A model generated the notes under the pieces. That model was not told where the DNA came from and did not search any database. It worked only from the letters and a program-made list of their open reading frames with translations. This document shows positions 50,052-58,910 of a stretch of 64,000 nt of DNA, piece by piece. The translations under genes and the position numbers were made by a program. The stretch spans positions 6,956,012 through 7,020,011 of the forward strand of contig NZ_CM001442.1 in the NCBI RefSeq assembly GCF_000244915.1. The letters run 5' to 3'. The stretch is from Bradyrhizobium sp. WSM471 (GTDB taxonomy: Bacteria; Pseudomonadota; Alphaproteobacteria; Rhizobiales; Xanthobacteraceae). Position 1 is the stretch's first letter. Every line of letters starts with the position of its first letter.

Positions 50052-50906
50052 ATGACCACGCTGCATTTCGCCGAAAGCCTGCGTGAACTCGTGGCTGGCG
50101 TGGACGTCGTGCTCAGCGACATCTGGGGCGTGGTCCATAACGGTCTCGAATCCTTCCCCGAAGCCTGCGAGGCGCTGCACACCTACCGCAGCCACGGCGG
50201 TACGGTCATCCTGATCACCAACGCGCCGCGCCCGGCCGACTCCGTGCAGCGGCAATTGCGCAAGCTCGGCGTCGCCGACGAGACCTATGACGCGATCGTG
50301 TCCTCGGGCGACCTGACGCGGCTCTATGTCGCCGACCATCCCGGCCGCAAGATGTTCTGGCTTGGCCCCGAGCGCGACAACTCGATCTATCGCGGCCTCG
50401 ATGCGGCGACCGCGCCGCTGGAGGAAGCCGATTACATCGTCTGCACCGGCCTCTATGACGACGAGACCGAGACGGCGGAAGACTATCGCGGCATGATGCT
50501 GAAGGCGCGCGAGCGCAAGCTGACGCTGGTTTGTGCCAACCCCGACATCGTGGTGGAACGCGGCGACCGGCTGATCTATTGCGCCGGCGCGATCGCGGAG
50601 CTCTATCGCGAGCTCGGCGGCGAGGTGATCTTCTACGGCAAGCCGCACCGGCCGATCTACGAGCGCGCGATGGCGCTCGCCGGCGAACGCCAGGGCCACC
50701 AGATCGACCGCAAAAAGGTGCTCGCGATCGGCGATTCCGTCCGGACCGACCTCACCGGCGCGCGCGCGTTCGGCATCGATTGCCTGTTCGTGACCCGCGG
50801 CATCCATGCCGAGGAGTTCGAGGGTCTCGACCAGCTCGACCCGGCTTCGGTGCTGGAATTGTTCGGCCATCCACCGAAGGCGCTGATGCGCGAACTGAAG
50901 TGGTAG
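50052..50906 (+). CDS. TIGR01459-type HAD-superfamily hydrolase
   Basis: This 284-residue HAD IIA protein has motif I in LSDIWGVVHNGLESFPEA (DxW variant), motif II ITNAPRP, motif III lysine near KPHRPIYERAMA and motif IV GDSVRTDLTGA. The TIGR01459 group is a family of sugar-phosphate or nucleotide-like phosphatases of uncertain substrate. It is the first gene after the EAL-like protein, 15 bases away on the same strand. A 10-base inverted repeat (50916-50925/50950-50959) follows. Confidence 0.9.
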   Translation: MTTLHFAESLRELVAGVDVVLSDIWGVVHNGLESFPEACEALHTYRSHGGTVILITNAPRPADSVQRQLRKLGVADETYDAIVSSGDLTRLYVADHPGRKMFWLGPERDNSIYRGLDAATAPLEEADYIVCTGLYDDETETAEDYRGMMLKARERKLTLVCANPDIVVERGDRLIYCAGAIAELYRELGGEVIFYGKPHRPIYERAMALAGERQGHQIDRKKVLAIGDSVRTDLTGARAFGIDCLFVTRGIHAEEFEGLDQLDPASVLELFGHPPKALMRELKW

Positions 50907-50965
50907 CGAGGCTGATCGTCGTTCCCGGTTGATTTGGGGCATCGAATCCGGAACGACGAACCCGA

Positions 50966-50994
50966 CGCAGAAAGCCCGGGACAATCGCCCGGGC
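50966..50994 (-). terminator. Intrinsic terminator of cheY
   Basis: GCCCGGG (50974-50980) pairs with CCCGGGC (50988-50994) over a 7-base loop. On the minus strand it is followed by TTTCTGC. It starts 33 bases after the cheY stop codon. The short U-tract makes it a moderate terminator. Confidence 0.6.
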
Positions 50995-51027
50995 CTTCCG
51001 AATTCAACCGATGGCTTCGATCGCGCC

Positions 51028-51423
51028 TTACGCGCTCGCCATGTCCGGGAAGACCGCCTCGATCTTGGTCTTCAGCGTCGCCGCGTTGAACGGCTTGACG
51101 ATGTAGTTGTTCACACCGGCCTTCTTGGCCGCGATCACGTTCTCGGTCTTCGATTCGGCCGTGATCATGATGAAGGGCGTGGTGGCGAGGTTCGGATCCG
51201 CGCGCACTTCGCGCAGCAGGTCGTAACCCGTCATCGGCTCCATGTTCCAGTCGGAAATCACGAGCCCGTACTTCTTGCCGCGCATCTTGTTCAGCGCTGC
51301 CGAACCGTCGCTTGCATCATCGATATTCTCGAAGCCAAGCTGCTTCAGGAGGTTCCTGATGATACGGATCATGGTGCTGTAGTCGTCAACCACCAGAACC
51401 GACATCGACAAATCAACCGCCAT
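51028..51423 (-). CDS. cheY: CheY-type single-domain response regulator
   Basis: This 131-residue receiver domain has VVDDYS acidic pocket, phosphoacceptor Asp58 in LVISDWNMEPM, the conserved threonine in MITAESK and lysine in NYIVKPFNA. These residues and the lack of an output domain make it a CheY-like chemotaxis regulator, though chemotaxis genes are not adjacent. A GGGGAG ribosome site fixes the ATG at 51423. It is alone on the minus strand between the HAD hydrolase and ribF, and a weak terminator follows it. Confidence 0.92.
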   Translation of the reverse strand: MAVDLSMSVLVVDDYSTMIRIIRNLLKQLGFENIDDASDGSAALNKMRGKKYGLVISDWNMEPMTGYDLLREVRADPNLATTPFIMITAESKTENVIAAKKAGVNNYIVKPFNAATLKTKIEAVFPDMASA

Positions 51424-51651
51424 CTCGACTCCCCCAAACGCAAACCAGGAAATATTACGATCGGACCAGCCGGGCCGGAGCCCCGCGGTTCCATGCCCAA
51501 GGACTAGCACCAAGGCGTTAAACAGCGCGTTAACTGGGATCGCCCCCGATGGACTGAAATCGCATTCGATGCGGCCGCCCCCTCCCGCTTGACTTCATCC
51601 GGCCCGTCGCGCCACGGTCCCGGCCGGTCCCGCCGGCTCGAGATTCCCCTG

Positions 51652-52623
51652 ATGGCTCCGCATTTTACCGTTATCCGCGACACCACGCCGGACTCCGCCA
51701 TTGCAAGGGGGGCCGTGGTCGCCATGGGCAATTTCGACGGCGTTCATCTCGGCCATCGCGCCGTGATCGCCGCAGCCCTGGAAATGGGCCGGATACATGG
51801 CCGCCCTGCGCTGGCATTGACCTTCGAGCCGCATCCGCGCCGGTTTTTCAGCCCCAACACCCCGCAATTCCGCCTGACGGACGAGCGTGCCAAGCTACGG
51901 CTTCTGGCCGGCACCGGACTTGACGGCGCCGTGGTCATGACCTTCGACAAGTCCCGCGCCGGGACCAGCGCGCAAGACTTCATTCACCACGACCTGATCG
52001 GGCGCCTGGGCATCGGCGGAATCGCCGTCGGCTACGACTTCCATTTCGGCAAGGGTCGGGTCGGCTCGCCGAGCCTCCTCGTCAACGAGGCGCCCCGGCT
52101 CGGCATCGAGGTCGACGTGCAGCCGCATGTCGATATCGACGAGCGGCCGGTCTCGTCCAGCGCGATCCGGATCGCGCTCGCCGAAGGCCAACTCGACGAG
52201 GCCACGGCCATGCTCGGCGCGCCCTGGTTCATCACCGGCGAGGTCATCCACGGCGAGAAGCGCGGCCGCGACCTCGGTTATCCCACCGCCAATATCCGCC
52301 TCGATGCCAATTGTGGCCTCAAGCACGGCATCTACGCGGTGCGGGTCGGCCGCGGCGCGGAGCGGCTGGACGGGGTGGCAAGCTTCGGCCGCCGCCCGAC
52401 GTTTGATAATGGTGCGCCGCTGCTGGAAATCTTCCTGTTCGACTTCAAGGGCGATCTTTACGGACAGACGCTCGACTGCGCCTTTATCGGCTTCATCCGC
52501 GAGGAGCTGAAATTCGACAGCCTGGAGGCCCTGATCCGCCAGATGGACGACGATTCCGCCCGTGCCCGCGCCATGCTCGCCGCCGCCCCGGACGCGTTTC
52601 CGAGGCTTGGGACGATCGACTGA
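51652..52623 (+). CDS. ribF: Bifunctional riboflavin kinase/FAD synthetase
   Basis: RibF makes FMN from riboflavin and FAD from FMN. The N-terminal adenylyltransferase domain has MGNFDGVHLGHRAVI; the C-terminal kinase domain has RGRDLGYPTANI. Length, 323 residues, is normal. I start at the ATG at 51652, after the arginine-rich out-of-frame-like upstream extension. It heads ribF-ileS-lspA, a conserved alphaproteobacterial order, though ribF and ileS are 202 bases apart and may have separate promoters. Confidence 0.95.
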   Translation: MAPHFTVIRDTTPDSAIARGAVVAMGNFDGVHLGHRAVIAAALEMGRIHGRPALALTFEPHPRRFFSPNTPQFRLTDERAKLRLLAGTGLDGAVVMTFDKSRAGTSAQDFIHHDLIGRLGIGGIAVGYDFHFGKGRVGSPSLLVNEAPRLGIEVDVQPHVDIDERPVSSSAIRIALAEGQLDEATAMLGAPWFITGEVIHGEKRGRDLGYPTANIRLDANCGLKHGIYAVRVGRGAERLDGVASFGRRPTFDNGAPLLEIFLFDFKGDLYGQTLDCAFIGFIREELKFDSLEALIRQMDDDSARARAMLAAAPDAFPRLGTID

Positions 52624-52825
52624 GGCCGAAAACGGGCGCGCCGAACCTTTTGCGCTTCCCTTGGCCCCCTGCTATGGAGAGCCCATGTTTGCGCGGCGCA
52701 TCATAGGGATTAGCGGCCCGGCTTCCGCCTGAGCATTCGGCTCGGCGCAAGACCGGGATGTTGTCGTTTCACCCGCGATTCCGCATCGCCATCCGTTCCC
52801 GCGCCCTTCCGAGCCAGTCAGCCTC

Positions 52826-55800
52826 ATGTCCGACAAGCCACAAAAGTCCCAAAAATCCGAAGCCAAAGACTATTCGAAAACCCTGTTCCTGCCGCAGACC
52901 GAATTCCCGATGCGCGCCGGACTGCCGCAGCGCGAGCCGGAGCTGCTGAAATACTGGAACGACATCGGCCTTTACGACAAGCTGCGCCAGGAAGCCCAGG
53001 GCCGCGCCAAATTCGTGCTGCATGACGGCCCGCCCTACGCCAACGGCAACATCCATATCGGGCACGCGCTGAACAAGATCCTCAAGGACGTCGTGACCAA
53101 GAGCCAGCAGATGCTCGGCTTCGACTCCAACTATGTGCCCGGCTGGGACTGCCACGGCCTGCCGATCGAATGGAAGATCGAGGAGGAGAACTACCGCTCC
53201 AAGGGCAAGCAGAAGCCCGACTTCCGCGACTCCGCCGCGATGGTGGCATTCCGCAAGGAATGCCGCGCCTATGCGACACACTGGATCAACGTGCAGCGCG
53301 AGGAGTTCAAGCGGCTCGGCATCATCGGCGACTGGAATCATCCTTATCAGACGATGAGCTATCCGGCCGAAGCGCAGATCGCCCGCGAGCTGATGAAGTT
53401 TGCCGCCAACGGCACGCTGTATCGCGGCTCCAAGCCGGTGATGTGGAGCGTGGTCGAGAAGACCGCGCTCGCCGAGGCCGAGGTCGAGTACGAGGACTAC
53501 ACCTCCGACATGGTGTGGGTGAAGTTTCCCGTCACGTCCCCGGCACATGGTGCGCTCGCCAATGCTTCGGTCGTGATCTGGACCACCACGCCCTGGACAC
53601 TGCCCGGCAACCGCGCGATCTCGTTCTCGCCGAAGATCGCCTACGGCCTCTACAAGGTGACGGATGCGGCCGCAGACAATTGGGCGAAGACCGGCGATCT
53701 CCTGATCCTGGCCGATGCGCTCGCCGCAGAGGTATTCAAGCAGGCGCGCGTCACGGCCTATGAGAAGCTGCGCGACATTCCCGGCGACACCTTGGACGCC
53801 GTGGAGTGCGCCCATCCCTTGCGCGGCCTCGATGGCGGCTACGAATTCATCGTGCCGCTGCTCGCCGGCGAGCATGTCACCGACGATACCGGCACCGGCT
53901 TCGTGCACACCGCGCCGAGCCACGGCCGCGAGGACTTCGACGTCTGGATGGCCAACACCCGCGAGCTCGATGAGCGCGGCATCTCGACCGCTATCCCCTA
54001 CACTGTCGATGAGAACGGCGCCTATACCGGGCAGGCCCCCGGCTTCACCGGCAAGCGCGTGCTCAACGACAAGGGCGAGAAGGGCGATGCCAATGAGGCC
54101 GTGATCAAGGCGCTGGTCGAGGCCGGCAAGCTGCTCGCGCGCGGCCGCCTCAAGCACCAATATCCGCATTCATGGCGCTCGAAGAAGCCGGTGATCTTCC
54201 GCAACACGCCGCAATGGTTCATCGCGATGGACAAGGACATCAGCGAAGATGGCCACGCCAAGAAGGGCGATACACTGCGGGCCCGCGCGCTGCATGCGAT
54301 CTCGGTCACGCAATGGGTGCCGCCGTCGGGTGAGAACCGCATCAACGGCATGATCGCCAACCGTCCGGACTGGGTGATCTCGCGCCAGCGCGCCTGGGGC
54401 GTTCCGATCGCCGTGTTCGTGCGCGAGAAGAGCGACGGCTCGGCCGAGATCCTGCAGGACGAGATCGTCAATCAGCGCATCACCGAGGCTTTCATGGAGG
54501 AAGGCGCCGACGCCTGGTACATGGAAGGCGCCCGCGAGCGCTTCCTTGGATCGCGCGCGAAGGAAGACTGGAAGAAGATCGACGACATCTGCGACGTCTG
54601 GTTCGATTCCGGCTCCACACATGCCTTCGTGCTCGAGGATCGCCAGAACTTCCCGCAGCTCGGCAATATCGTCCGCAAGGTCGATGGCGGCGACGACACC
54701 GTGATGTATCTGGAAGGCAGCGACCAGCATCGCGGCTGGTTTCATTCCTCGCTGCTGGAAAGCGCGGGCACGCGCGGCCGCGCGCCCTACGACATCGTGC
54801 TCACCCACGGCTTCACGCTCGACGAGAATGGCCGCAAGATGTCGAAGTCGATCGGCAACACCGTCGAGCCGCAAAAGGTGATCAAGGATTCGGGCGCGGA
54901 TATCCTGCGCCTGTGGGTCTGCGCCACCGATTATGCCGACGACCAGCGCATCGGTCCGGAGATCCTGAAGAACACCATCGAGACCTATCGCAAGCTGCGC
55001 AACACCGTGCGCTGGATGCTGGGAACGCTGGATCACTACAAGCCGGCCGACGCAGTCGCGCCCGCCGACATGCCCGAGCTCGAACGGCTGATGCTGCACG
55101 AGCTCGCGGTCCGTGCTGCCGTCGTCCGCAAGGCCTATCAGGAGTTCGACTACAAGACCGTGGTCGCAACCTTGTCCGCCTTCCTGAACAGTGAGCTCTC
55201 CGCGTTCTATTTCGACATCCGCAAGGACACGCTGTATTGCGATCCGCCGTCCTCGCCGACGCGCAAGGCGGCGCTGACCACGATCGATCTGTTGTGCAGC
55301 TCGATCCTGAAATGGCTGGCGCCGATCCTCAGCTTCACCGCGGAGGAAGCCTGGCGCATGTACAGGCCCAACGCCGAGCCCTCGGTTCACCTGACGCAGT
55401 TTCCCGACGACCTCGAAAGCCTGCGCGACGACAAGCTCGCCGCGAAGTGGGAAGCGATCCGCAACGTCCGCCGCGTCGTCACCGGTGCGCTGGAGCTCGA
55501 ACGCGCCGCCAAGAACATCGGCTCGTCGCTGGAGGCATCGCCGGTCATCTATGTCGCCGACCGCGACATGCTTGCAACCCTGTTCGACACCGACCTCGCC
55601 GAGATCTGTATCACCTCGAACTACGAGGTGCGCGAGGGCGAGGCGCCGGCTTCCGCCTTCCGTCTCGATGCGGTTCCAGGCGTGGCGGTTGTGGTGGAAA
55701 AGGCGGTCGGCACCAAATGCGCCCGTTCCTGGAAGATTTCGCCGACGGTGGGTGAAGACCCCGAATACCCCGACGTCACCCCGCGCGACGCCAAGGCGCT

Positions 55801-55834
55801 GCGCGAATGGAAAGCGCTGGGGGTCAGCGTTTAA
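52826..55834 (+). CDS. ileS: Isoleucyl-tRNA synthetase
   Basis: IleRS charges tRNA-Ile and edits misacylated valine. The 1002-residue class I enzyme has HIGH in [11 protein letters not shown] and KMSKS in [11 protein letters not shown]. The C-terminal zinc ribbon of bacterial IleRS (four cysteines) is degenerate: CARSW keeps one cysteine and YPDVTPRD keeps none. The ATG at 52826 is preferred by frame and family. No T-box leader was found, as expected in proteobacteria. lspA follows after a repeat. Confidence 0.97.
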   Translation: MSDKPQKSQKSEAKDYSKTLFLPQTEFPMRAGLPQREPELLKYWNDIGLYDKLRQEAQGRAKFVLHDGPPYANGNIHIGHALNKILKDVVTKSQQMLGFDSNYVPGWDCHGLPIEWKIEEENYRSKGKQKPDFRDSAAMVAFRKECRAYATHWINVQREEFKRLGIIGDWNHPYQTMSYPAEAQIARELMKFAANGTLYRGSKPVMWSVVEKTALAEAEVEYEDYTSDMVWVKFPVTSPAHGALANASVVIWTTTPWTLPGNRAISFSPKIAYGLYKVTDAAADNWAKTGDLLILADALAAEVFKQARVTAYEKLRDIPGDTLDAVECAHPLRGLDGGYEFIVPLLAGEHVTDDTGTGFVHTAPSHGREDFDVWMANTRELDERGISTAIPYTVDENGAYTGQAPGFTGKRVLNDKGEKGDANEAVIKALVEAGKLLARGRLKHQYPHSWRSKKPVIFRNTPQWFIAMDKDISEDGHAKKGDTLRARALHAISVTQWVPPSGENRINGMIANRPDWVISRQRAWGVPIAVFVREKSDGSAEILQDEIVNQRITEAFMEEGADAWYMEGARERFLGSRAKEDWKKIDDICDVWFDSGSTHAFVLEDRQNFPQLGNIVRKVDGGDDTVMYLEGSDQHRGWFHSSLLESAGTRGRAPYDIVLTHGFTLDENGRKMSKSIGNTVEPQKVIKDSGADILRLWVCATDYADDQRIGPEILKNTIETYRKLRNTVRWMLGTLDHYKPADAVAPADMPELERLMLHELAVRAAVVRKAYQEFDYKTVVATLSAFLNSELSAFYFDIRKDTLYCDPPSSPTRKAALTTIDLLCSSILKWLAPILSFTAEEAWRMYRPNAEPSVHLTQFPDDLESLRDDKLAAKWEAIRNVRRVVTGALELERAAKNIGSSLEASPVIYVADRDMLATLFDTDLAEICITSNYEVREGEAPASAFRLDAVPGVAVVVEKAVGTKCARSWKISPTVGEDPEYPDVTPRDAKALREWKALGVSV

Positions 55835-55839
55835 CTCTG

Positions 55840-55966
55840 CGTCGTCCCGGCGAAGGCCGGGACCCATAACCACCACCGCCGATTGCAGCGAAGGCTGATG
55901 ACCACGAGTCTTTCAAACAATGATCGCCTCGGAGTATGGGTCCCGGCGTTCGCCGGGACGACGGCG
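55840..55966. repeat. Palindromic intergenic repeat, family R3-related
   Basis: The ends are CGTCGTCCCGGCGAAGGCCG and CGGCGTTCGCCGGGACGACG, strongly complementary. GGGACCCATAAC and GTATGGGTCCC sit inside. The bases differ from the other R3 copies (CCCGG against CCTGG) but the layout is the same. It lies between ileS and lspA and breaks up the ribF-ileS-lspA unit. Confidence 0.85.
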
Positions 55967-55998
55967 GTGCTTGTGGTGGCGACAGAGATCACCCGCCC

Positions 55999-56493
55999 AT
56001 GACCCCGCTTCGCGCCGGCATCCTCACGGCCGTGGTCACGCTCGTGGCCGACCAGGCCTCAAAGCTCTGGCTGCTGAACATGTTCGACCTCGCCCGTCGC
56101 GGCGCGGTGACCGTGACCCCGTTCTTCGACCTGGTGCTGGCCTGGAACATCGGCATCAGCTTCGGCTGGCTCCAGAACGACGGTCAGGCCGCGCAAATGG
56201 CGCTGATGGCAGTCAAGGTCCTCGCCGTGGTCGCGCTGGCGATCTGGATGGCCCGCTCGCACACCCTGCTGGCAACCATCGCGCTCGGCCTGATCATCGG
56301 CGGCGCGATCGGCAATGGCATCGACCGCCTGGCCTATGGCGCGGTGGTCGATTTCGCCCTGTTCCACATCGAGATCGGCGGAAAGACCTATAATTGGTAC
56401 GTGTTCAACCTCGCGGACGTGGCCATCGTTGCTGGCGTGGCGGCGCTATTGTATGATTCCTTCCTGGGGGTACCCGCCGCAAAAGCGCCCTGA
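55999..56493 (+). CDS. lspA: Lipoprotein signal peptidase
   Basis: LspA removes the signal peptide of lipidated prolipoproteins, the step after Lgt. The 164-residue protein has four membrane helices and the two catalytic aspartates, in GNGIDRLAYGAVVDF and in VFNLADVAIV. The conserved NIGISFGWL segment (usually NxGxxFG) is present. The ATG at 55999 is 32 bases after the upstream repeat and is not preceded by a strong ribosome site. Confidence 0.95.
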   Translation: MTPLRAGILTAVVTLVADQASKLWLLNMFDLARRGAVTVTPFFDLVLAWNIGISFGWLQNDGQAAQMALMAVKVLAVVALAIWMARSHTLLATIALGLIIGGAIGNGIDRLAYGAVVDFALFHIEIGGKTYNWYVFNLADVAIVAGVAALLYDSFLGVPAAKAP

Positions 56494-56590
56494 TCCCGGC
56501 CGATACGGACCGGCAGGCGGAACCTTGCTTTTGCGAGGGATTATGCCGCGCGAGAGCGGCAAACTGCCACAATTTGGAACAGGTACAGTG

Positions 56591-57325
56591 ATGCGCAGCT
56601 CGAAGACCAGCAGTTCGATGGTTGGAGACCTCCGGCAGGGGTTCTGGCGGGCGTTGAAATTGTCCGCTGTCGCGCTCGGCATCGGTCTCGTCATGTCGGC
56701 TGGCGCCGCCCGCGCCGGTGACGACGGCGAGGACGACGACGACATGACCTTCGAAGAGAAGCTCATCGACAATCTGATGTCCGGTATTGGCGCCAAGGGC
56801 ATGGAAAAGAAGGGCATCGAGTACCGCGAGCGGTCGCCGCTGGTGGTGCCGCCGAAGCTCGATTTGCCGCCGCCCGCCAGCGCCGACGCCGCCAACGCAC
56901 CGAACTGGCCGAAGGATCCGGACGTGAGGCGCCGCAAGGAGGCCATCGCTCAGCGGAAAAAGGGCGGCCGCAACGGGGCAGAGGAGTACTGGAAAAACGC
57001 CCAGCCGCTGTCGCCCGCCGAGTTGAGCGCCAGCAAGACGGCCGCCGCCGAAAAGACCAGCAGGGATCCGGTCGCGCCGGGCGGCGATGTCAACCACCCG
57101 ACGATGAGCCCGGCCGAGCTCGGTTATACCGGCGGTCTGTGGAACATGCTTTCGAACAACAAGAGCGAGAACAAGCCATTTACGTCCGAGCCGCCGCGTC
57201 AGTCTCTGACCGAGCCGCCGCCGGGATATCAGACGCCTTCGTCGAGCTATGCCTATGGTACCGGCGAGGATAAGTCGCGGCGGACCTATTTCGACGTCAG
57301 GTCGGGTAAGGAAAGGGAGCAATAG
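56591..57325 (+). CDS. Exported hypothetical protein, BamF/DUF3035-like in position and motif
   Basis: This 244-residue protein has an N-terminal hydrophobic segment (about residues 22-42, ending AGAARA), probably a cleaved signal peptide, then an acidic DDGEDDDDMT patch. Residues of about 75-95 (GIEYRERSPLVVPPKLDLPP) resemble the RxPLVxPP-xLP motif of DUF3035/BamF lipoproteins, which in other alphaproteobacteria lie at this same place after lspA and before M16 peptidases. There is no lipobox cysteine, so it is not a lipoprotein. The C-terminal half is disordered and serine/proline-rich. A terminator follows. Confidence 0.68.
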   Translation: MRSSKTSSSMVGDLRQGFWRALKLSAVALGIGLVMSAGAARAGDDGEDDDDMTFEEKLIDNLMSGIGAKGMEKKGIEYRERSPLVVPPKLDLPPPASADAANAPNWPKDPDVRRRKEAIAQRKKGGRNGAEEYWKNAQPLSPAELSASKTAAAEKTSRDPVAPGGDVNHPTMSPAELGYTGGLWNMLSNNKSENKPFTSEPPRQSLTEPPPGYQTPSSSYAYGTGEDKSRRTYFDVRSGKEREQ

Positions 57326-57480
57326 GCTCCTTGCCCGTCGCAACCAGGCGTAGACCCGCCGCAATCGTACGGTGTAGGCCGGACACGGCAGATGACCTAT
57401 TTTTAAGTACAACTTGACCGCGTTCTCTGCTTCGTGACCCGAAGCTCAAAGTCGCGCGGTGTAGCATGCCGCGTTTTCAC

Positions 57481-57505
57481 GCCCGGACATCGGAGTCCGG
57501 GCTTT
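57481..57505 (+). terminator. Intrinsic terminator
   Basis: GCCCGGAC (57481-57488) pairs with GTCCGGGC (57495-57502), loop ATCGGA, followed by TTT. It lies 155 bases after the stop codon of the BamF-like gene and only 14 bases before the first M16 gene, so it also shapes that gene's leader. Confidence 0.6.
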
Positions 57506-57518
57506 CACAAGGATCGTG

Positions 57519-58910
57519 ATGTCCTCACACCGATCGGTTGCCTGCCTCTTCGCCGCGCTGCTCTCGACATCTGCCCTCGACGTCGGCAGCGCACTCGCCC
57601 AGACGACCGTCACGTCTGCGCCGCCCGCCAGTTTCACGCTCAGCAACGGTCTCCAGGTCGTGGTGATCCCCGACCATCGCACGCCCGTGGTCACGGAGAT
57701 GATCTGGTACAAGGTCGGCTCGGCGGACGAGACGCCGGGCAAGTCCGGGCTCGCGCACTTCCTCGAGCACCTGATGTTCAAGGGCACATCGAAGCATCCG
57801 GTCGGCGAATTCTCCCAGACCGTGCTCCGCGTCGGCGGCAACGAGAACGCCTCGACCTCGGTGGACTACACCAACTATTACCAGCGGGTACCGAAAGAGC
57901 AGCTGCCGAAGATGATGGAGTTCGAGGCCGATCGGATGACCGGCCTGATCCTCAAGGACGAGAACGTGCTGCCCGAGCGTGACGTCGTGCTCGAAGAATA
58001 CAACATGCGCGTCGCCAACAATCCGGACGCGCGGCTGAACGAGCAGATCATGGCGGCGCTCTATCTCAATCATCCCTACGGCCGGCCGGTGATCGGCTGG
58101 CATCAGGAGATCGAGAAGCTCGACCGCGAGGATGCGCTCGCCTTCTACCGCCGCTTCTATGCGCCGAACAACGCGACCCTGGTGATCGCCGGCGACGTCG
58201 AGCCCGCCGACATCCGCCCGCTGGTCGAGCGCAATTTCGGCTCCATCCCGGCCCAGCCCGCAATCCCGGCGCGCCGCGTCCGCCCGCAGGAGCCGGAGCC
58301 CGCGGCGCCGCGCTCCGTGACCCTGGCCGATCCGCGCGTCGAGCAACCCGGCTTGCGACGCTATTACCTGGTGCCCTCGGCGACCACGGCCGCGGCCGGC
58401 GAAAGCGCGGCCCTCGACGTGCTGGCGCAGCTGATGGGCAGCGGCAGCAATTCCTATCTCTACCGCGCGCTCGTGGTCGACAAGCCGCTCGCGGTCTCCG
58501 CCAGCGCCAGCTATTCGAGCATCTCGCTCGACCCGACCCAGTTCGCGATCTCGGCTTCCCCCAAATCCGGCGTCAGCTTCGCCGAGGTCGAGCAGGTGAT
58601 CGACGGCGTCATTGCCGACATCGCGCAGAATCCGATCCGTGCCGAGGATCTCGAGCGGGTCAAGACCCAGCTCATCGCCGAGGCGATCTACGCTCAGGAC
58701 AACCAGGCGGTGCTGGCGCGCTGGTATGGCGGTGCATTGACCACGGGCCTGTCGATCGAGGACATCCGGAGCTGGCCAGATCGCATCCGCGCCGTCACCG
58801 CCGAGCAGGTCCGCACCGTCGCGCAGAAATGGCTCGAGAAGAAGCGCTCGGTGACGGGCTATCTGATCAAGGACACCGGCGCCGCCAAGCGCGAGGAGAA
58901 GCGTTCGTGA
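57519..58910 (+). CDS. M16 family zinc metallopeptidase, catalytic subunit
   Basis: This 463-residue M16B protein has a signal peptide (about residues 1-29, ending SALAQ). The inverted zinc motif HxxEH is in LAHFLEHLMFKGT, and the distal glutamate follows later in the domain, so it is probably active. M16 peptidases cut short peptides inside a clam-like cavity formed with a partner. It is coupled by a GTGA overlap to the next gene. I chose the ATG at 57519; a GTG one codon earlier is possible. Confidence 0.92.
   Translation: MSSHRSVACLFAALLSTSALDVGSALAQTTVTSAPPASFTLSNGLQVVVIPDHRTPVVTEMIWYKVGSADETPGKSGLAHFLEHLMFKGTSKHPVGEFSQTVLRVGGNENASTSVDYTNYYQRVPKEQLPKMMEFEADRMTGLILKDENVLPERDVVLEEYNMRVANNPDARLNEQIMAALYLNHPYGRPVIGWHQEIEKLDREDALAFYRRFYAPNNATLVIAGDVEPADIRPLVERNFGSIPAQPAIPARRVRPQEPEPAAPRSVTLADPRVEQPGLRRYYLVPSATTAAAGESAALDVLAQLMGSGSNSYLYRALVVDKPLAVSASASYSSISLDPTQFAISASPKSGVSFAEVEQVIDGVIADIAQNPIRAEDLERVKTQLIAEAIYAQDNQAVLARWYGGALTTGLSIEDIRSWPDRIRAVTAEQVRTVAQKWLEKKRSVTGYLIKDTGAAKREEKRS

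Noticed and set aside
51516..51535. TTAA-N8-TTAA between cheY and ribF
   Set aside because: The spacing is eight, not seven, and there are no further boxes.
52624..52825. Possible T-box or attenuator before ileS
   Set aside because: No T-box consensus or leader peptide was seen, and T-boxes are not expected in proteobacteria.
54170..55876. A long minus-strand open frame opposite ileS (and another at 52769-54169)
   Set aside because: Antisense to ileS with biased composition and no ribosome site; typical GC shadow frames.
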